Source: Phycisphaerae bacterium (GTDB lineage Bacteria > Planctomycetota > Phycisphaerae > Tepidisphaerales > Tepidisphaeraceae). From it: a stretch of DNA of 49,477 bases. A program made the position numbers and the translations under genes. Numbering within the stretch: the stretch's first letter is position 1; each line of letters starts with the position of its first letter. The notes beneath the pieces are model-generated. The model searched no databases and was not told where the DNA came from. It worked only from the letters and a program-made list of their open reading frames with translations. The stretch spans positions 1-49,477 of the forward strand of contig JAICTV010000010.1 in the NCBI GenBank assembly GCA_025936175.1. The letters are read 5' to 3'. Below, in pieces: positions 24,626 through 32,524 of this stretch.

Positions 24626-24721
24626 ATTTCTCGGACGCGACTGGCGGCCGTCCCGTCGGTGCGAAAGAAGCTCGACCGACTTATGATGTCCCCCACCACA
24701 CTTCCCGGGAAACACCGACGC

Positions 24722-25162
24722 ATGCGCGAAACGCAGTTGAGCAGCCGGCAGATCTTCGCGGTCGTCCTCGTCGTCGTCATCTTCATGGGCGGGATGATGG
24801 CGTACGTGTTCACCGTGCTGCCCTCCAACGCCGATCCCGTCGGCTCGCGCCGGGTGGCGCTGGTGTCGGGGATCATCGCGGCGCTGGCGGCGGTCTGGTT
24901 CGTCAAGCTGATGGTCGACGCGGTCGGCGACCGCCGACGCGGCATCGACCGCGGCCCGGCGAAAGTGAGCGGCCGCTTCCACATCGTCTTCGGCGCCCTC
25001 GTCGTCGCCGGCGGCATCACCTGCAGCGCGCTGACCTACTTCTCCGCTTCGGCATCGGGTGGCGGAATCTGGACGCTCTACTACGGCATGATCCTGTGGG
25101 GGCTGGTCCAGATCGGCGTCGGACTTGCCAAAGGAAATGATTCGCCGACGGGAACCGAGTGA
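24722..25162 (+). CDS. Small four-helix membrane protein
   Basis: A 146-residue protein with about four hydrophobic helices (IFAVVLVVVIFMGGMMAYVF; LVSGIIAALAAVWFVKLMV; FHIVFGALVVAGGITCSAL; IWTLYYGMILWGLVQIGVGL). No family recognised. The start at 24722 is chosen because the open frame upstream crosses the tandem repeat; 24683 is an alternative. No strong ribosome site is visible. It follows the amidohydrolase gene by about 290 bases, which hold the 21-base array. Confidence 0.7.
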   Translation: MRETQLSSRQIFAVVLVVVIFMGGMMAYVFTVLPSNADPVGSRRVALVSGIIAALAAVWFVKLMVDAVGDRRRGIDRGPAKVSGRFHIVFGALVVAGGITCSALTYFSASASGGGIWTLYYGMILWGLVQIGVGLAKGNDSPTGTE

Positions 25163-25310
25163 TCAAAAAGAAGTCGCGGGGTACTCCGCCGAGGAGAAGG
25201 TTCCCCCCTAGTGGGTCGGAGGAAGGTCTCTGGCTCCTCCCGTTGGTCGTCGATCGCGCTGTTTGGTCGCCGCACAACCTTCATGCGTCTCGGTACGGTA
25301 AGATGCGGTC

Positions 25311-26045
25311 GTGCCGGCTTCGAAGAAGAATCGCGCGGAGGAGACCCAGACGGCTTCGACGTCCGCGATCGTTAATCGCACGCTGCGAACGGCGGTCAGC
25401 CCGTTGCTGCGGCAGCTCGGGTTCGACAAAGTCGATGCTCGCAACGGGTGGCGCTGGCTCGACAAGAGCGTCTGGGTCTTCAACATTCGCGCCGTGGGAA
25501 ACTACTTCGCCGAAACGACGGGATGGTCGCCCGGGTCGGTCGGCGTTTGGCTGGGCGTCTACTACCCGTTCATGCCGGCGGACACTCCAATCAAGGCCGA
25601 CGCGGACGGACGACTCCTCCCCGCCGAACATGCGTGCCACATGCGCACGCACTTGGAAGCTGCCCTCGATCAGCGGAGGTGGACCGCTCGTCTGCGTAAT
25701 CCCGCCGAGCGACGGCGCGCCGACACCTGGTGGGTCGAGCCCGATGGCAGCAACGCCGCCCCAGTGGCCGCGGACATCGCGCGGGCGATCGAGCGTGTAG
25801 GAGTTGGCTGGTTCGAGCGACAGTCCGACCTTGCGACTGCGCTCCGCGAGGTCGAAGGGGAACGGGACTGCCTGTCGAAATTCGACCGTGCGGCATTCCT
25901 GGCGCGCGAGATTGGCGATGAGGCGCGATGGCGAAGGTACGCCGAGCGCGCGACAACAGAAGCGGTCGGAGCGTGGCGCAAGATCTACGAACCTGCCCGC
26001 TACGGTTCCTGGGAGCTGGCCGGCGTGCGTGCGAGCGTCTTTTAG
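25311..26045 (+). CDS. DUF4304-like protein
   Basis: A 244-residue soluble protein starting with GTG at 25311. The N-terminal part (SPLLRQLGFDKVDARNGWRWLDKSVWVFNIRAVG split over two blocks) resembles DUF4304, a poorly characterised family often found near toxin or immunity genes. The C-terminal half is helical and charged. No toxin-like partner is nearby. The upstream region 25163-25310 contains a GGAGGA/TCCTCC hairpin at 25218-25239 and no gene. Moderately sure it is real; the family link is tentative. Confidence 0.6.
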   Translation: MPASKKNRAEETQTASTSAIVNRTLRTAVSPLLRQLGFDKVDARNGWRWLDKSVWVFNIRAVGNYFAETTGWSPGSVGVWLGVYYPFMPADTPIKADADGRLLPAEHACHMRTHLEAALDQRRWTARLRNPAERRRADTWWVEPDGSNAAPVAADIARAIERVGVGWFERQSDLATALREVEGERDCLSKFDRAAFLAREIGDEARWRRYAERATTEAVGAWRKIYEPARYGSWELAGVRASVF

Positions 26046-26123
26046 GGGGGGCGAGCGGAAGCACGCGGTCGCAACGCTAGGCGAAGGTCTTCATAAAATA
26101 AGTCTTCGTTCGGCTTGAGCGGA

Positions 26124-26798
26124 TCAAGTTAAGCATCCGCCTTGCTTCGCTTTGTTTATCGTCGCGACGATTTGCTCGTGCACCTGTTTCGGCCTCGCGA
26201 TCGTCTGCCATAAACCGTCGGGTTGGTCGTCGGACAGGGGGATGATCTCGATAGAGCCGAGTCTGAAGATCCGCTCGCGGGAGGAGAAGACCAATCGCGT
26301 GCGGGCGATCTTGCGCAGGGGGCAGTCGAAGATCTGCACGTTGAACACGCCGCTGATCGCGACGATGCGCAGGTCGGTCAGCACGTACAGCCGGCCGCTC
26401 CACTGCAGCACCGCCCACATCACCCGCCCGGCGATCAGGAAGATGCCCGCCTCCATCACCGCCAGCCGATTGAGAGGCGGGAGGTAATCGTCGAAGACTT
26501 TGGTGCCGATCATCAGCAGCAACACGATGCCGGCGAAGCGCAGGCTGGAGAGGATGATGAACCAGAGCGAGGGTTTGAGGAGCAGGATGACCAGCTCGCC
26601 ATCGCGGAGGATGTGGCGGGTGAGCAGCGCGGCGAGCGACGGCGCCGCCGCGGGCGTCGCGACCGCGGCGCCTTCGGCGTTGACAGCGTCGGTAGCGCGG
26701 GGAACGGAAAACGTGGATAGTGGATAGTGGATAGTGGATGGTGCGGTGCCCTTTCCACGATCTACTATCCACAATCCACTATCTACGTGTTTCGTCAC
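26124..26798 (-). CDS. PH-like membrane protein with repeat-derived N-terminus
   Basis: A 224-residue protein with two hydrophobic helices (LWFIILSSLRFAGIVLLLMIG and AVMEAGIFLIAGRVMWAVL) followed by a bacterial PH (bPH2-like) segment: YVLTDLRIVAISGVFN, then RLGSIEIIPLSD. Such proteins sit in the inner membrane with unknown roles. The GTG start overlaps the hpt stop as GTGA (26795-26798), so translation is coupled. Residues 1-29 are encoded by a palindrome built from GTGGATA tandem units. No other in-frame start lies between that and the membrane helices. Confidence 0.75.
   Translation of the reverse strand: MTKHVDSGLWIVDRGKGTAPSTIHYPLSTFSVPRATDAVNAEGAAVATPAAAPSLAALLTRHILRDGELVILLLKPSLWFIILSSLRFAGIVLLLMIGTKVFDDYLPPLNRLAVMEAGIFLIAGRVMWAVLQWSGRLYVLTDLRIVAISGVFNVQIFDCPLRKIARTRLVFSSRERIFRLGSIEIIPLSDDQPDGLWQTIARPKQVHEQIVATINKAKQGGCLT
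26711..26789. repeat. Palindrome with tandem-repeat arms, family D
   Basis: The left side holds four 7-base units (GTGGATA three times, then GTGGATG, 26713-26740). The right side carries the complementary ACTATCCAC and CCACTATCTACGT. A stem of about 19 pairs with mismatches is possible. It lies in the 5' end of the PH-like gene. Confidence 0.85.
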
Positions 26799-27409
26799 CT
26801 GACTGCCCCGCCCCGCTCGATCGCCTCCCGCCTCAACGTCACCACATCCGGGAGGTTGCGGTAGTAGTTGTTGTAATCCAGGCCGTAGCCGACCACGAAC
26901 TCATCGGGGATGTCAAAGCCGACGTATTCAACGGGCGTCTCCATCGCCTGCGGGCGGTTCTTGCGGAGGAAGACGCAGGTCTTGACCGTCGCGGCGCCGA
27001 GCGATTTGACGAAGGGCGCGACCAGCTTGATCGTGCCGCCGGAGTCGAGGATGTCGTCGATCAGCAGGACGTGGCGGCCCTTCACGTCGCCGAGCTGCTG
27101 GCCGAGCAGTTGCGACCCCTGCGTGCGGATGCTCGCGCCGGGGTAGCTGCTGACGGTCATGAGGCCGATCTTCATCGGGAAGGGGATGTGGCGGATCAGG
27201 TCGCAGCAGAAGATCATCGCGCCGGTGAGGATGGGGACGATGGTGATCTCCGCGGCCGCCACCGCCCCCCCTGCCTCGCCTGCCTCGCCTGCCTCGCCCG
27301 TGCTCATCTTCGGCGGCGAGTGGTCGGCGACGATGGTCCGCGCCAGCTCGCGCACGCGCGCCGCAATCTTCTCCTGCGGGATGAGGATGCGCTCGATGTC
27401 CGCGTGCAT
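26795..27409 (-). CDS. hpt: Hypoxanthine phosphoribosyltransferase
   Basis: Salvages hypoxanthine and guanine to IMP and GMP, using PRPP. The 204-residue protein has VPILTGAMIFCCDL (59-72), SSYPGAS (87-93), the PRPP-binding motif VLLIDDILDSGGTI (114-127) and VGYGLDYNNYYRNLP near the end. Residues 36-52 (STGEAGEAGEAGGAVAA) are an extra Gly/Glu/Ala stretch encoded by three 9-base units, within a loop that is short in other HPRTs. The start at 27409 (MHADIERIL) fits the family. It is coupled to the PH-like gene and divergent from the membrane protein at 27525. Confidence 0.95.
   Translation of the reverse strand: MHADIERILIPQEKIAARVRELARTIVADHSPPKMSTGEAGEAGEAGGAVAAAEITIVPILTGAMIFCCDLIRHIPFPMKIGLMTVSSYPGASIRTQGSQLLGQQLGDVKGRHVLLIDDILDSGGTIKLVAPFVKSLGAATVKTCVFLRKNRPQAMETPVEYVGFDIPDEFVVGYGLDYNNYYRNLPDVVTLRREAIERGGAVR
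27271..27299. repeat. 9-base tandem repeat inside hpt
   Basis: CTGCCTCGC occurs three times in a row on the plus strand. It encodes GEAGEAGEAG on the minus strand. The unit length is a multiple of three, so expansion keeps the frame. Confidence 0.85.
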
Positions 27410-27455
27410 GGGGCAAGTGTAGTCGAAGGGACGCTTTCTCGAAAAGAAGGACATC

Positions 27456-27517
27456 CCCCGGCTCCGCTGCACTTGGTTGCGCTACGCCCGGGGCGTAGCG
27501 CGCAGCGGAGCACGGGG
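27456..27517. repeat. Compound palindrome between divergent genes
   Basis: An inner perfect stem GCGCTACGCC/GGCGTAGCGC (27479-27501) lies inside an outer pair, CCCCGGCTCCGCTGC and GCAGCGGAGCACGGGG (27456-27470 and 27502-27517). It sits between hpt and the LPG-synthase-like gene, which diverge from it. It could be an operator-like or cruciform site, or a mobile palindrome. Unlike families A and B it is at 5' ends. Confidence 0.8.
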
Positions 27518-27524
27518 ATTCTTC

Positions 27525-29309
27525 ATGAACCCTCTGCTAGAATCGCCGCGGAAGATGTCCGAAGAAGTCGAATCCCAGACCCCGCCAAAGCGACCGCGCC
27601 ACGACGACCTGGTCGAACGCGCGCGCCTCTTCCTCCGCGATTACGCCTGGTTCATCGTCCGCAACGTCGTCGGCTGGGTGCTGATCCTTACCTCACCCCT
27701 GCTCGGGATCACCGTTCCGGGGCCCGGCGGCCTTCCCGTCTTCCTCATCGGCTTCGCGCTGGTGACGTTCCCGGGCAAGCGCAAGCTCACGGCGCGGGTC
27801 CTCCGCGGCCGGCGGTTGCACATCGAAGACCGCGCCTACGCCGTCGTCGCCGGCTTCATCTCCATCGTCATCCCCGGCATCGCGTTGTGGGTGCTGGCGG
27901 TGCAGATGAAGGCCAAGGACGAGCTGGCGCGCATCATCGAGCAGTACGCGCCGAAGAAGGGCGTCTGGGTGCTCAGCATCCTGCTGGCGATCGTAACGGT
28001 GTGGGCGGTCACGCGCGTCTCGCTCAAGATCCTCAACGGCCTGCTCAAGCTGCTGCCGAGGTTCCGCCGGCGTTTCCGTCCGTGGCTGCGGAAGAAAGGA
28101 CTGAACCTGCTCCCGCCGCGGCGGCGAAAGAGTCCCGAGCTGCCGCACCCGCCGGACGAGATCCTCGAGATCGACCCGAAGCATCGGCGGCGCTTCAAGG
28201 CGATCTGGCACGGGTCGCGGCCGTGGTTGATGCGCGGCATCGGCCTGGCCATCACCGTCTGGATCGTGATGATCATGGTCCGCCCGCTGCGCGACCACTG
28301 GCACGAGGTGCGCGAGCAGATCGCCGCCATCAGCGTCTGGCGGTTCGTGGGCGCGTCGGCGATGTTCGCGGTGTTCCTCCTGGTCTTCCGCGCGCTCGCG
28401 TGGCGGCGGGCGCTCAAGGGTTTCGGACACAAGCTGCCCCGCGGCGCGGCGGTGCGGATCTGGTCCACATCGGAGCTGGCGCGCTATCTGCCCGGCGCGA
28501 TCTGGCAGGTCGTCGGGCGCGTCGTCCTCTGCCGGCCGTACGGCGTGCCGGGGTCGATCGTCTCGACCAGCCAGATCCTCGAAGTCTGCATCTTCCTCTT
28601 CGCCAACGTCCTCATCGCCGCCGCCTGCCTGCTCTGGTTCGGGCAGAAGGTGATGCAGCAGTCGCACGCGCGGCCGTGGATGATCACCGCGATGGCGCTG
28701 GTGCCGGGGCTGGCGCTTCTCCTGCATCCGAGGGTTTTCTATTCCGCCGCGAACGGAATCCTCCGCCGGCTGGGCAAGAACGAGATCGTCAAACGCCTGC
28801 GCGGGCGCAAGCTGATCGGGCTGCTGCTGTGGATGATGCTCGGGCTGGTGTGGCAGAGCGCGGCGGTCTACATCATCGTCGATCCGGCGTTGCACCTGAT
28901 CTGGCACAAGTGGTGGGTGGTCGCCGGCGCGTACTGCCTGGCGTGGATCGCCGGATTCATCGCGTTCTGGGCGCCGGGGGGAATCGGCGTGCGCGAGCTG
29001 GTGTTTCTCTGGACGATGCAGGCGATCCTGCCGTCGGTCGCGCGACAGCATTTTCACGACCCCGCGGAGTTGAAGGCACTGCTCGTCTTCCTCGGCTTCC
29101 TGCTGCGCTTCTGGACGGTGCTGGGCGAGTTGATGCTGACCGCCGCCGCCTGCGTGTGGGATTACCGCGGGCTGCTCAATCGCCCTGATGCGCCCGGCCA
29201 CGCCCCGCCGGAGGAAAACGCGATCAATGGCGAAGCGCGAGAGTCGGAACCGTCGCCCGCGGGCGTGGGGGCCGCGTCGGCGTATGCCGCGACGGATAGA
29301 CCGTCGTGA
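27525..29309 (+). CDS. PGPGW-like domain fused to LPG-synthase transmembrane domain
   Basis: A polytopic membrane protein of up to 594 residues. The N-terminal part resembles the PGPGW putative membrane family (ITVPGPGGLPVFLIGFALVTFPGKRK). A charged linker follows. The C-terminal half (about 250-545) has the aglD/UPF0104 lysylphosphatidylglycerol-synthase TM pattern, including SELARYLPGAIWQVVGR and the signature FWAPGGIGVRE. The LPG catalytic GNAT domain is absent, so it is more likely a flippase-like or isoprenoid-lipid-related protein. Starts at 27525 and 27555 are both possible. Its last 86 bases overlap the convergent gene ending at 29224. Confidence 0.85.
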   Translation: MNPLLESPRKMSEEVESQTPPKRPRHDDLVERARLFLRDYAWFIVRNVVGWVLILTSPLLGITVPGPGGLPVFLIGFALVTFPGKRKLTARVLRGRRLHIEDRAYAVVAGFISIVIPGIALWVLAVQMKAKDELARIIEQYAPKKGVWVLSILLAIVTVWAVTRVSLKILNGLLKLLPRFRRRFRPWLRKKGLNLLPPRRRKSPELPHPPDEILEIDPKHRRRFKAIWHGSRPWLMRGIGLAITVWIVMIMVRPLRDHWHEVREQIAAISVWRFVGASAMFAVFLLVFRALAWRRALKGFGHKLPRGAAVRIWSTSELARYLPGAIWQVVGRVVLCRPYGVPGSIVSTSQILEVCIFLFANVLIAAACLLWFGQKVMQQSHARPWMITAMALVPGLALLLHPRVFYSAANGILRRLGKNEIVKRLRGRKLIGLLLWMMLGLVWQSAAVYIIVDPALHLIWHKWWVVAGAYCLAWIAGFIAFWAPGGIGVRELVFLWTMQAILPSVARQHFHDPAELKALLVFLGFLLRFWTVLGELMLTAAACVWDYRGLLNRPDAPGHAPPEENAINGEARESEPSPAGVGAASAYAATDRPS

Positions 29310-29478
29310 AGTAAACCCACAGCAGCACGCCGATCCACGCCGCGAAAACGCACAGCGACAGCACGAAGAGCCCGCGCCGCGGTTTCAACGGCTCGACTGG
29401 AATCGTTTGAGCTGAACCGGGCGCTTCGCTGGGTCGTGCCTGCCTGGCCTCGCCCCCCGGCGCTGCCGACCGCGTCAT
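29224..29478 (-). CDS. Small single-helix membrane protein
   Basis: An 84-residue protein with one hydrophobic helix (GLFVLSLCVFAAWIGVLLWV) and Pro/Arg-rich ends. No family recognised. The ATG overlaps the stop of the Minf_1886-like gene as ATGA (29475-29478), so the two are translationally coupled. Its 3' end overlaps the end of the convergent PGPGW/LPG gene by 86 bases, which makes its last 29 residues antisense to that gene. Confidence 0.65.
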   Translation of the reverse strand: MTRSAAPGGEARQARPSEAPGSAQTIPVEPLKPRRGLFVLSLCVFAAWIGVLLWVYFTTVYPSRHTPTRPPRPRATVPTLALRH

Positions 29479-29882
29479 ACCTGGCTCTCGATCCGGTACC
29501 CGCCGTCGAAGGCGGCGGCGAAGTCGTACACCTCGCGGAAATCCTCGATCGTGTCGTCGTCGGTCTTCTGCATCCAGTTGCTCTCCACCAAGGCGAAGAC
29601 GATCCGCCCGAAGTCGTAGGTCTTGCGGATGTTCCAGCGGGTGAGGACCGTCCTGGCCATCAGACCCCATTGCTGCAGCGCGAACTCGCGCAGCCCCTCG
29701 CAAAGATCGCGGCCGCTCACATGCCGGCTGGCGTCGGGGTCTTTCAGCTCGCCGTGGAGCTTGTCCACCGTGTAGCCGAGCCCGCGCTGGATGAACTCGT
29801 ACGCCTCCATCGGGTACAGGCCCACTTCCTCGACGACCGTCTCGAGGCTTTTTTCAGGTTGAGGAGGCTGAGACGGGGGCAT
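29475..29882 (-). CDS. Minf_1886/TIGR04138-like PVC-restricted protein
   Basis: A 135-residue soluble protein. The core GLGYTVDKLHGE, HVSGRDLCEGLREFALQQWG and ILVTRW-type block with TYDFGRIVFALVE, then EDFREVYDFAAAFD, resemble the Minf_1886 family, which I recall as confined to Planctomycetes and Verrucomicrobia. Function is unknown. The start MPPSQPPQPEKS at 29882 is preferred over longer frames, though no ribosome site is seen. It is coupled to the small membrane protein downstream. Confidence 0.8.
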   Translation of the reverse strand: MPPSQPPQPEKSLETVVEEVGLYPMEAYEFIQRGLGYTVDKLHGELKDPDASRHVSGRDLCEGLREFALQQWGLMARTVLTRWNIRKTYDFGRIVFALVESNWMQKTDDDTIEDFREVYDFAAAFDGGYRIESQV

Positions 29883-30233
29883 GAAAAGTAATCTAACAAA
29901 ATCCGCCGCCGCCCGGCAACGGAAGGAACGGGCGCGGCGTCTTTCGCGCGGGCTGCCGGACGGGGTCTGCCGGGAAACGAGAGGATTTGTGCCGGTCGCG
30001 CGGGCCCTGGCCACAGTGCTGTGCGGCGATTTTTTATCGGCGCACGGTAAACCGCACTTGTGAATTTGCGCGGCGAAGCGTCGCGTTGGTCGATGTCTTT
30101 TGCGTTGTGTGTGGTGATTCCTATAATCCGCGCTCGCCCGGTCGGAGGGGCATCATCGCACGCGTGTGCGCGGGGCAGCTGACAGAGTTTGAGACGCGCG
30201 CGTGTTGTCCGCGGGAGGAATGGAGTCTTGAGC
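29883..30233 (+). other. 350-base intergenic region with promoter, no gene seen
   Basis: This region lies between the divergent Minf_1886-like gene and the TolC-family gene. It holds the TATAAT-bearing promoter candidate (30122-30127) and a three-codon frame ATGGAGTCTTGA (30220-30231) just before the TolC ATG. Other open frames here have no ribosome site or recognisable product. I see no repeat or RNA gene in it. Confidence 0.6.
30100..30127 (+). promoter_or_regulatory. Candidate promoter of the TolC-family gene
   Basis: A perfect -10 TATAAT (30122-30127) lies 16 bases after a weak -35 TTGCGT (30100-30105). It would give a leader of about 100 bases before the ATG at 30234. Confidence 0.45.
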
Positions 30234-32063
30234 ATGCCTAAGTTTCTTCGCCGGTCGAGCTGTCTTCTCATCGCCGCCGCCGCGCCGGTCGTTACGGCGC
30301 TCGCGCTAACGGGGTGCAAGAACTACGACGTCAAGATCGCGGACTTCAACCCCCGCGCCCTGCAGGGCAGCGAGCGCGCCAACGCGCAACAGGCCGCGCA
30401 GAGCATCACCCGGCCGCTGCCCACGACGCTGCAAAGTCCCTTCGCGGACGAGGAGGCCGGCGCGACCACCGAGCCGGGCACCACGCGGCCGGCGACGACT
30501 GAAGCCACGACGCAGGCGACCAACGGCAATGGCAGAACCCCGCCGGCGACCGGTCCCGCCCTCGGATCCGAAGAAGGCATCATCCACATGTCGCTGCGCG
30601 AGATCATCCAGCGCGCCGTCGCCAACAGCCTCGACGTGCGCGTCGCCGGGTACGAGCCCGCCATTGACGAGACGCGCGTCACGGAAGCCGAGGCGCGCTT
30701 CGATCCGACCTTCTTCACCAACTTCCAGTACGCGACCGATCACCAGCTCGCCCCGACGCCGGACAATCCCACGCTCGGGACGAACGAAGACATCATCTTC
30801 CGCAGCTACTTCGCGCAGGTGGGCGTGCGGCAGGAGTTGGAGAGCGGCGGAAAGGTCGAGCTGCGTTACGAGCCGCGCTACACGCACCGTTATCCCGATT
30901 TCGCGGTCCCCGATTCCCCCAATCCGTTCTGGACCAGCAACCTGACGCTCGAGATCACGCAGCCGCTGCTGCGCGACTTCGGCTCGGACGTGAACCGCGC
31001 CCGCATCGTCATCAACCGCAACAACCAGAAGATCAGCCTCCTCGATTTCCGCGACGCGCTGGAGAAGAACGTCAGCGACATCGAAGAGGCGTACTGGAAC
31101 CTGCTCGACGCCGAGCGCGAGGTGCACATCGCTGAGGAGTTGCTCAACCGGACGCTGGCGACGGGCCAGATCCTCTACAACCGCCGCACGCAGGACGTCG
31201 GCCGGGTGCAGATGTCCCAGGCGAACTCCTCGATCGAGCAGCGCCGCACGAACCTGATCCGCGCCCGCGCGCATGTGCGGGACCTGTCCGATCAGATCAA
31301 GCGGCTGATGAACGATCCGGACATGCCGGTCACCAGCAACACAGTTATCCTCCCCGCCGACGTCCCGCTGGAGGAGCAGGTGAAGTTCAACCTAGACGAT
31401 CAGATCAACACGGCGATGGAGAGCCGCCTCGAGCTCGGCCAGCAGCAGCTTCGCGCCGAGAACGCCGCGGTCGCCGCCGGCGTGGCGAAGAACAACCTGC
31501 TTCCGCAGCTCAATTTCGTCGGCAACGTCAGCACGCAGGGGATCGGCGGCGCATGGGGGACCTCGTTCGAAGACTCATGGGGCGGCGATCACATCGGCTA
31601 CTCGCTGGGCGTTCAGCTCGAGATCCCCATCGGCAACCGCGCCGCCCGCGCCATCTGGAAACGCGCGCAGCTTCAGCGGATGCAGGCGATTGATCAGTAC
31701 CGCGCGCTGGTGGATCAGGTCGCGCTGGACGTGAAGCAGGCGGCGCGCGAGGTGGACACGAGCTGGGAAGAGATGGCCGGCTTCCGCGCCGCCGTCTTCG
31801 CCGCCGCCGACGCCTTGGCGGCCGTCGAAGAGCGCGAGCGCGCCAACGAAGCGCTGACGCCCGAGTTCGTCAACCGCAAGCTCGACCTCCAGCAGCAGCT
31901 CGCCGAGGCCCAGCGCCAGGAAGCCATCGCCGTCAGCAAGTACCAGGTCGCGATCAGCAAGCTGGAAAAAGCCAAGGGCACCCTGCTGCGCTACAACAAC
32001 ATCATCATGGAAGAAGCCCCGCTGAACGGCGCGATGCAGGCGTCAGCGGCGGTGTCGCGTTAG
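30234..32063 (+). CDS. TolC-family outer-membrane efflux lipoprotein
   Basis: A 609-residue protein. The signal is followed by a lipobox (TALALTGC). A Thr-rich linker of about 60 residues precedes the TolC-like region. The family repeats are seen as ITQPLLRDFGSDVNRARIVINRNN and the helical blocks DIEEAYWNLLDAEREVHIAEELL and VALDVKQAAREVDTSWEEM. TolC proteins form trimeric outer-membrane channels. No inner-membrane pump or adaptor gene is adjacent. GGAG nine bases before the ATG at 30234 sets the start. Confidence 0.92.
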   Translation: MPKFLRRSSCLLIAAAAPVVTALALTGCKNYDVKIADFNPRALQGSERANAQQAAQSITRPLPTTLQSPFADEEAGATTEPGTTRPATTEATTQATNGNGRTPPATGPALGSEEGIIHMSLREIIQRAVANSLDVRVAGYEPAIDETRVTEAEARFDPTFFTNFQYATDHQLAPTPDNPTLGTNEDIIFRSYFAQVGVRQELESGGKVELRYEPRYTHRYPDFAVPDSPNPFWTSNLTLEITQPLLRDFGSDVNRARIVINRNNQKISLLDFRDALEKNVSDIEEAYWNLLDAEREVHIAEELLNRTLATGQILYNRRTQDVGRVQMSQANSSIEQRRTNLIRARAHVRDLSDQIKRLMNDPDMPVTSNTVILPADVPLEEQVKFNLDDQINTAMESRLELGQQQLRAENAAVAAGVAKNNLLPQLNFVGNVSTQGIGGAWGTSFEDSWGGDHIGYSLGVQLEIPIGNRAARAIWKRAQLQRMQAIDQYRALVDQVALDVKQAAREVDTSWEEMAGFRAAVFAAADALAAVEERERANEALTPEFVNRKLDLQQQLAEAQRQEAIAVSKYQVAISKLEKAKGTLLRYNNIIMEEAPLNGAMQASAAVSR

Positions 32064-32064
32064 C

Positions 32065-32190
32065 GCATCGGAACGAAAACTGCTCGATGAACGAGTGGTG
32101 GTACACGAGCGGGATCCGAAAGCGGCGCAGCCGTGGAGCATCGTGAAGCGCCGCGTTGTGACAAAGCTAAAATCCAGCCGGCGCAAATGA
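32065..32190 (+). pseudogene. Antitoxin remnant (addiction module, TIGR02574-like)
   Basis: After the TolC stop the frame ending at TGA 32188-32190 reads RKLLDERVVVHERDPK and then AAQPWSIVKRRV. This matches the C-terminal half of small antitoxins of the putative addiction module type (LDxRLxxHERDPxxxxPWxxVKxR). The N-terminal half is missing, and no start codon exists. The stop overlaps the toxin ATG as ATGA, the normal arrangement of such pairs. It seems a relic. Confidence 0.7.
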
Positions 32191-32486
32191 AGCGACGCCT
32201 CATCGTTTCTCGCGCCGCCGAAGCGAACTCCTCGATGCCGCTCAGTGGTACGAAGATCGCGAGGAGGGACTCAGCACCGCGTTTCTGCTTCACGTGCAAG
32301 CGACCTTTGATGCGATCTCGCGGCGTCCGACGCGGTTTCCAACTGCGCATGGCAAGCTGCGGCGAAGCTTGGTCAAGCGGTTCCCATACGCTGTGTACTT
32401 TCTGACCGACCCGAAGACGGTCGCCCGTTGTCGCTGTTCGTCACACCGCGCGACAGAACAAGGACGTAGAAGAGTTCGGGTCGTAG
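32187..32486 (+). pseudogene. ParE/RelE-type toxin pseudogene, two frameshifts
   Basis: The reading starts MKRRLIVSRAAEA, shifts frame near 32223 (one base missing), and continues ELLDAAQWYEDREEGLSTAF, later LVKRFPYAVYF. Near 32426 an extra C shifts it again to VVAVRHTARQNKD and a TAG at 32484-32486. The rebuilt 98-residue protein matches ParE-family toxins, which inhibit gyrase or cleave mRNA. Both frameshifts and the broken antitoxin show that the pair is dead. Confidence 0.75.
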
Positions 32487-32524
32487 TTGCAACTTCGCAT
32501 TCCGCCGCCTACGCTTCCCTCCCC

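Noticed and set aside
24455-24721. N-terminal extension with a PGNAPLI heptad on the membrane protein
   Set aside because: The extension is made by the 21-base tandem array and has no ribosome site. The array is equally well explained as non-coding DNA.
26738-29188. Long plus-strand open frame of 816 codons
   Set aside because: It covers hpt antisense and the PGPGW/LPG gene in another frame. Its composition is Arg/Ala/Gly-rich as expected for an off-frame reading in high-GC DNA, and there is no recognisable domain or ribosome site.
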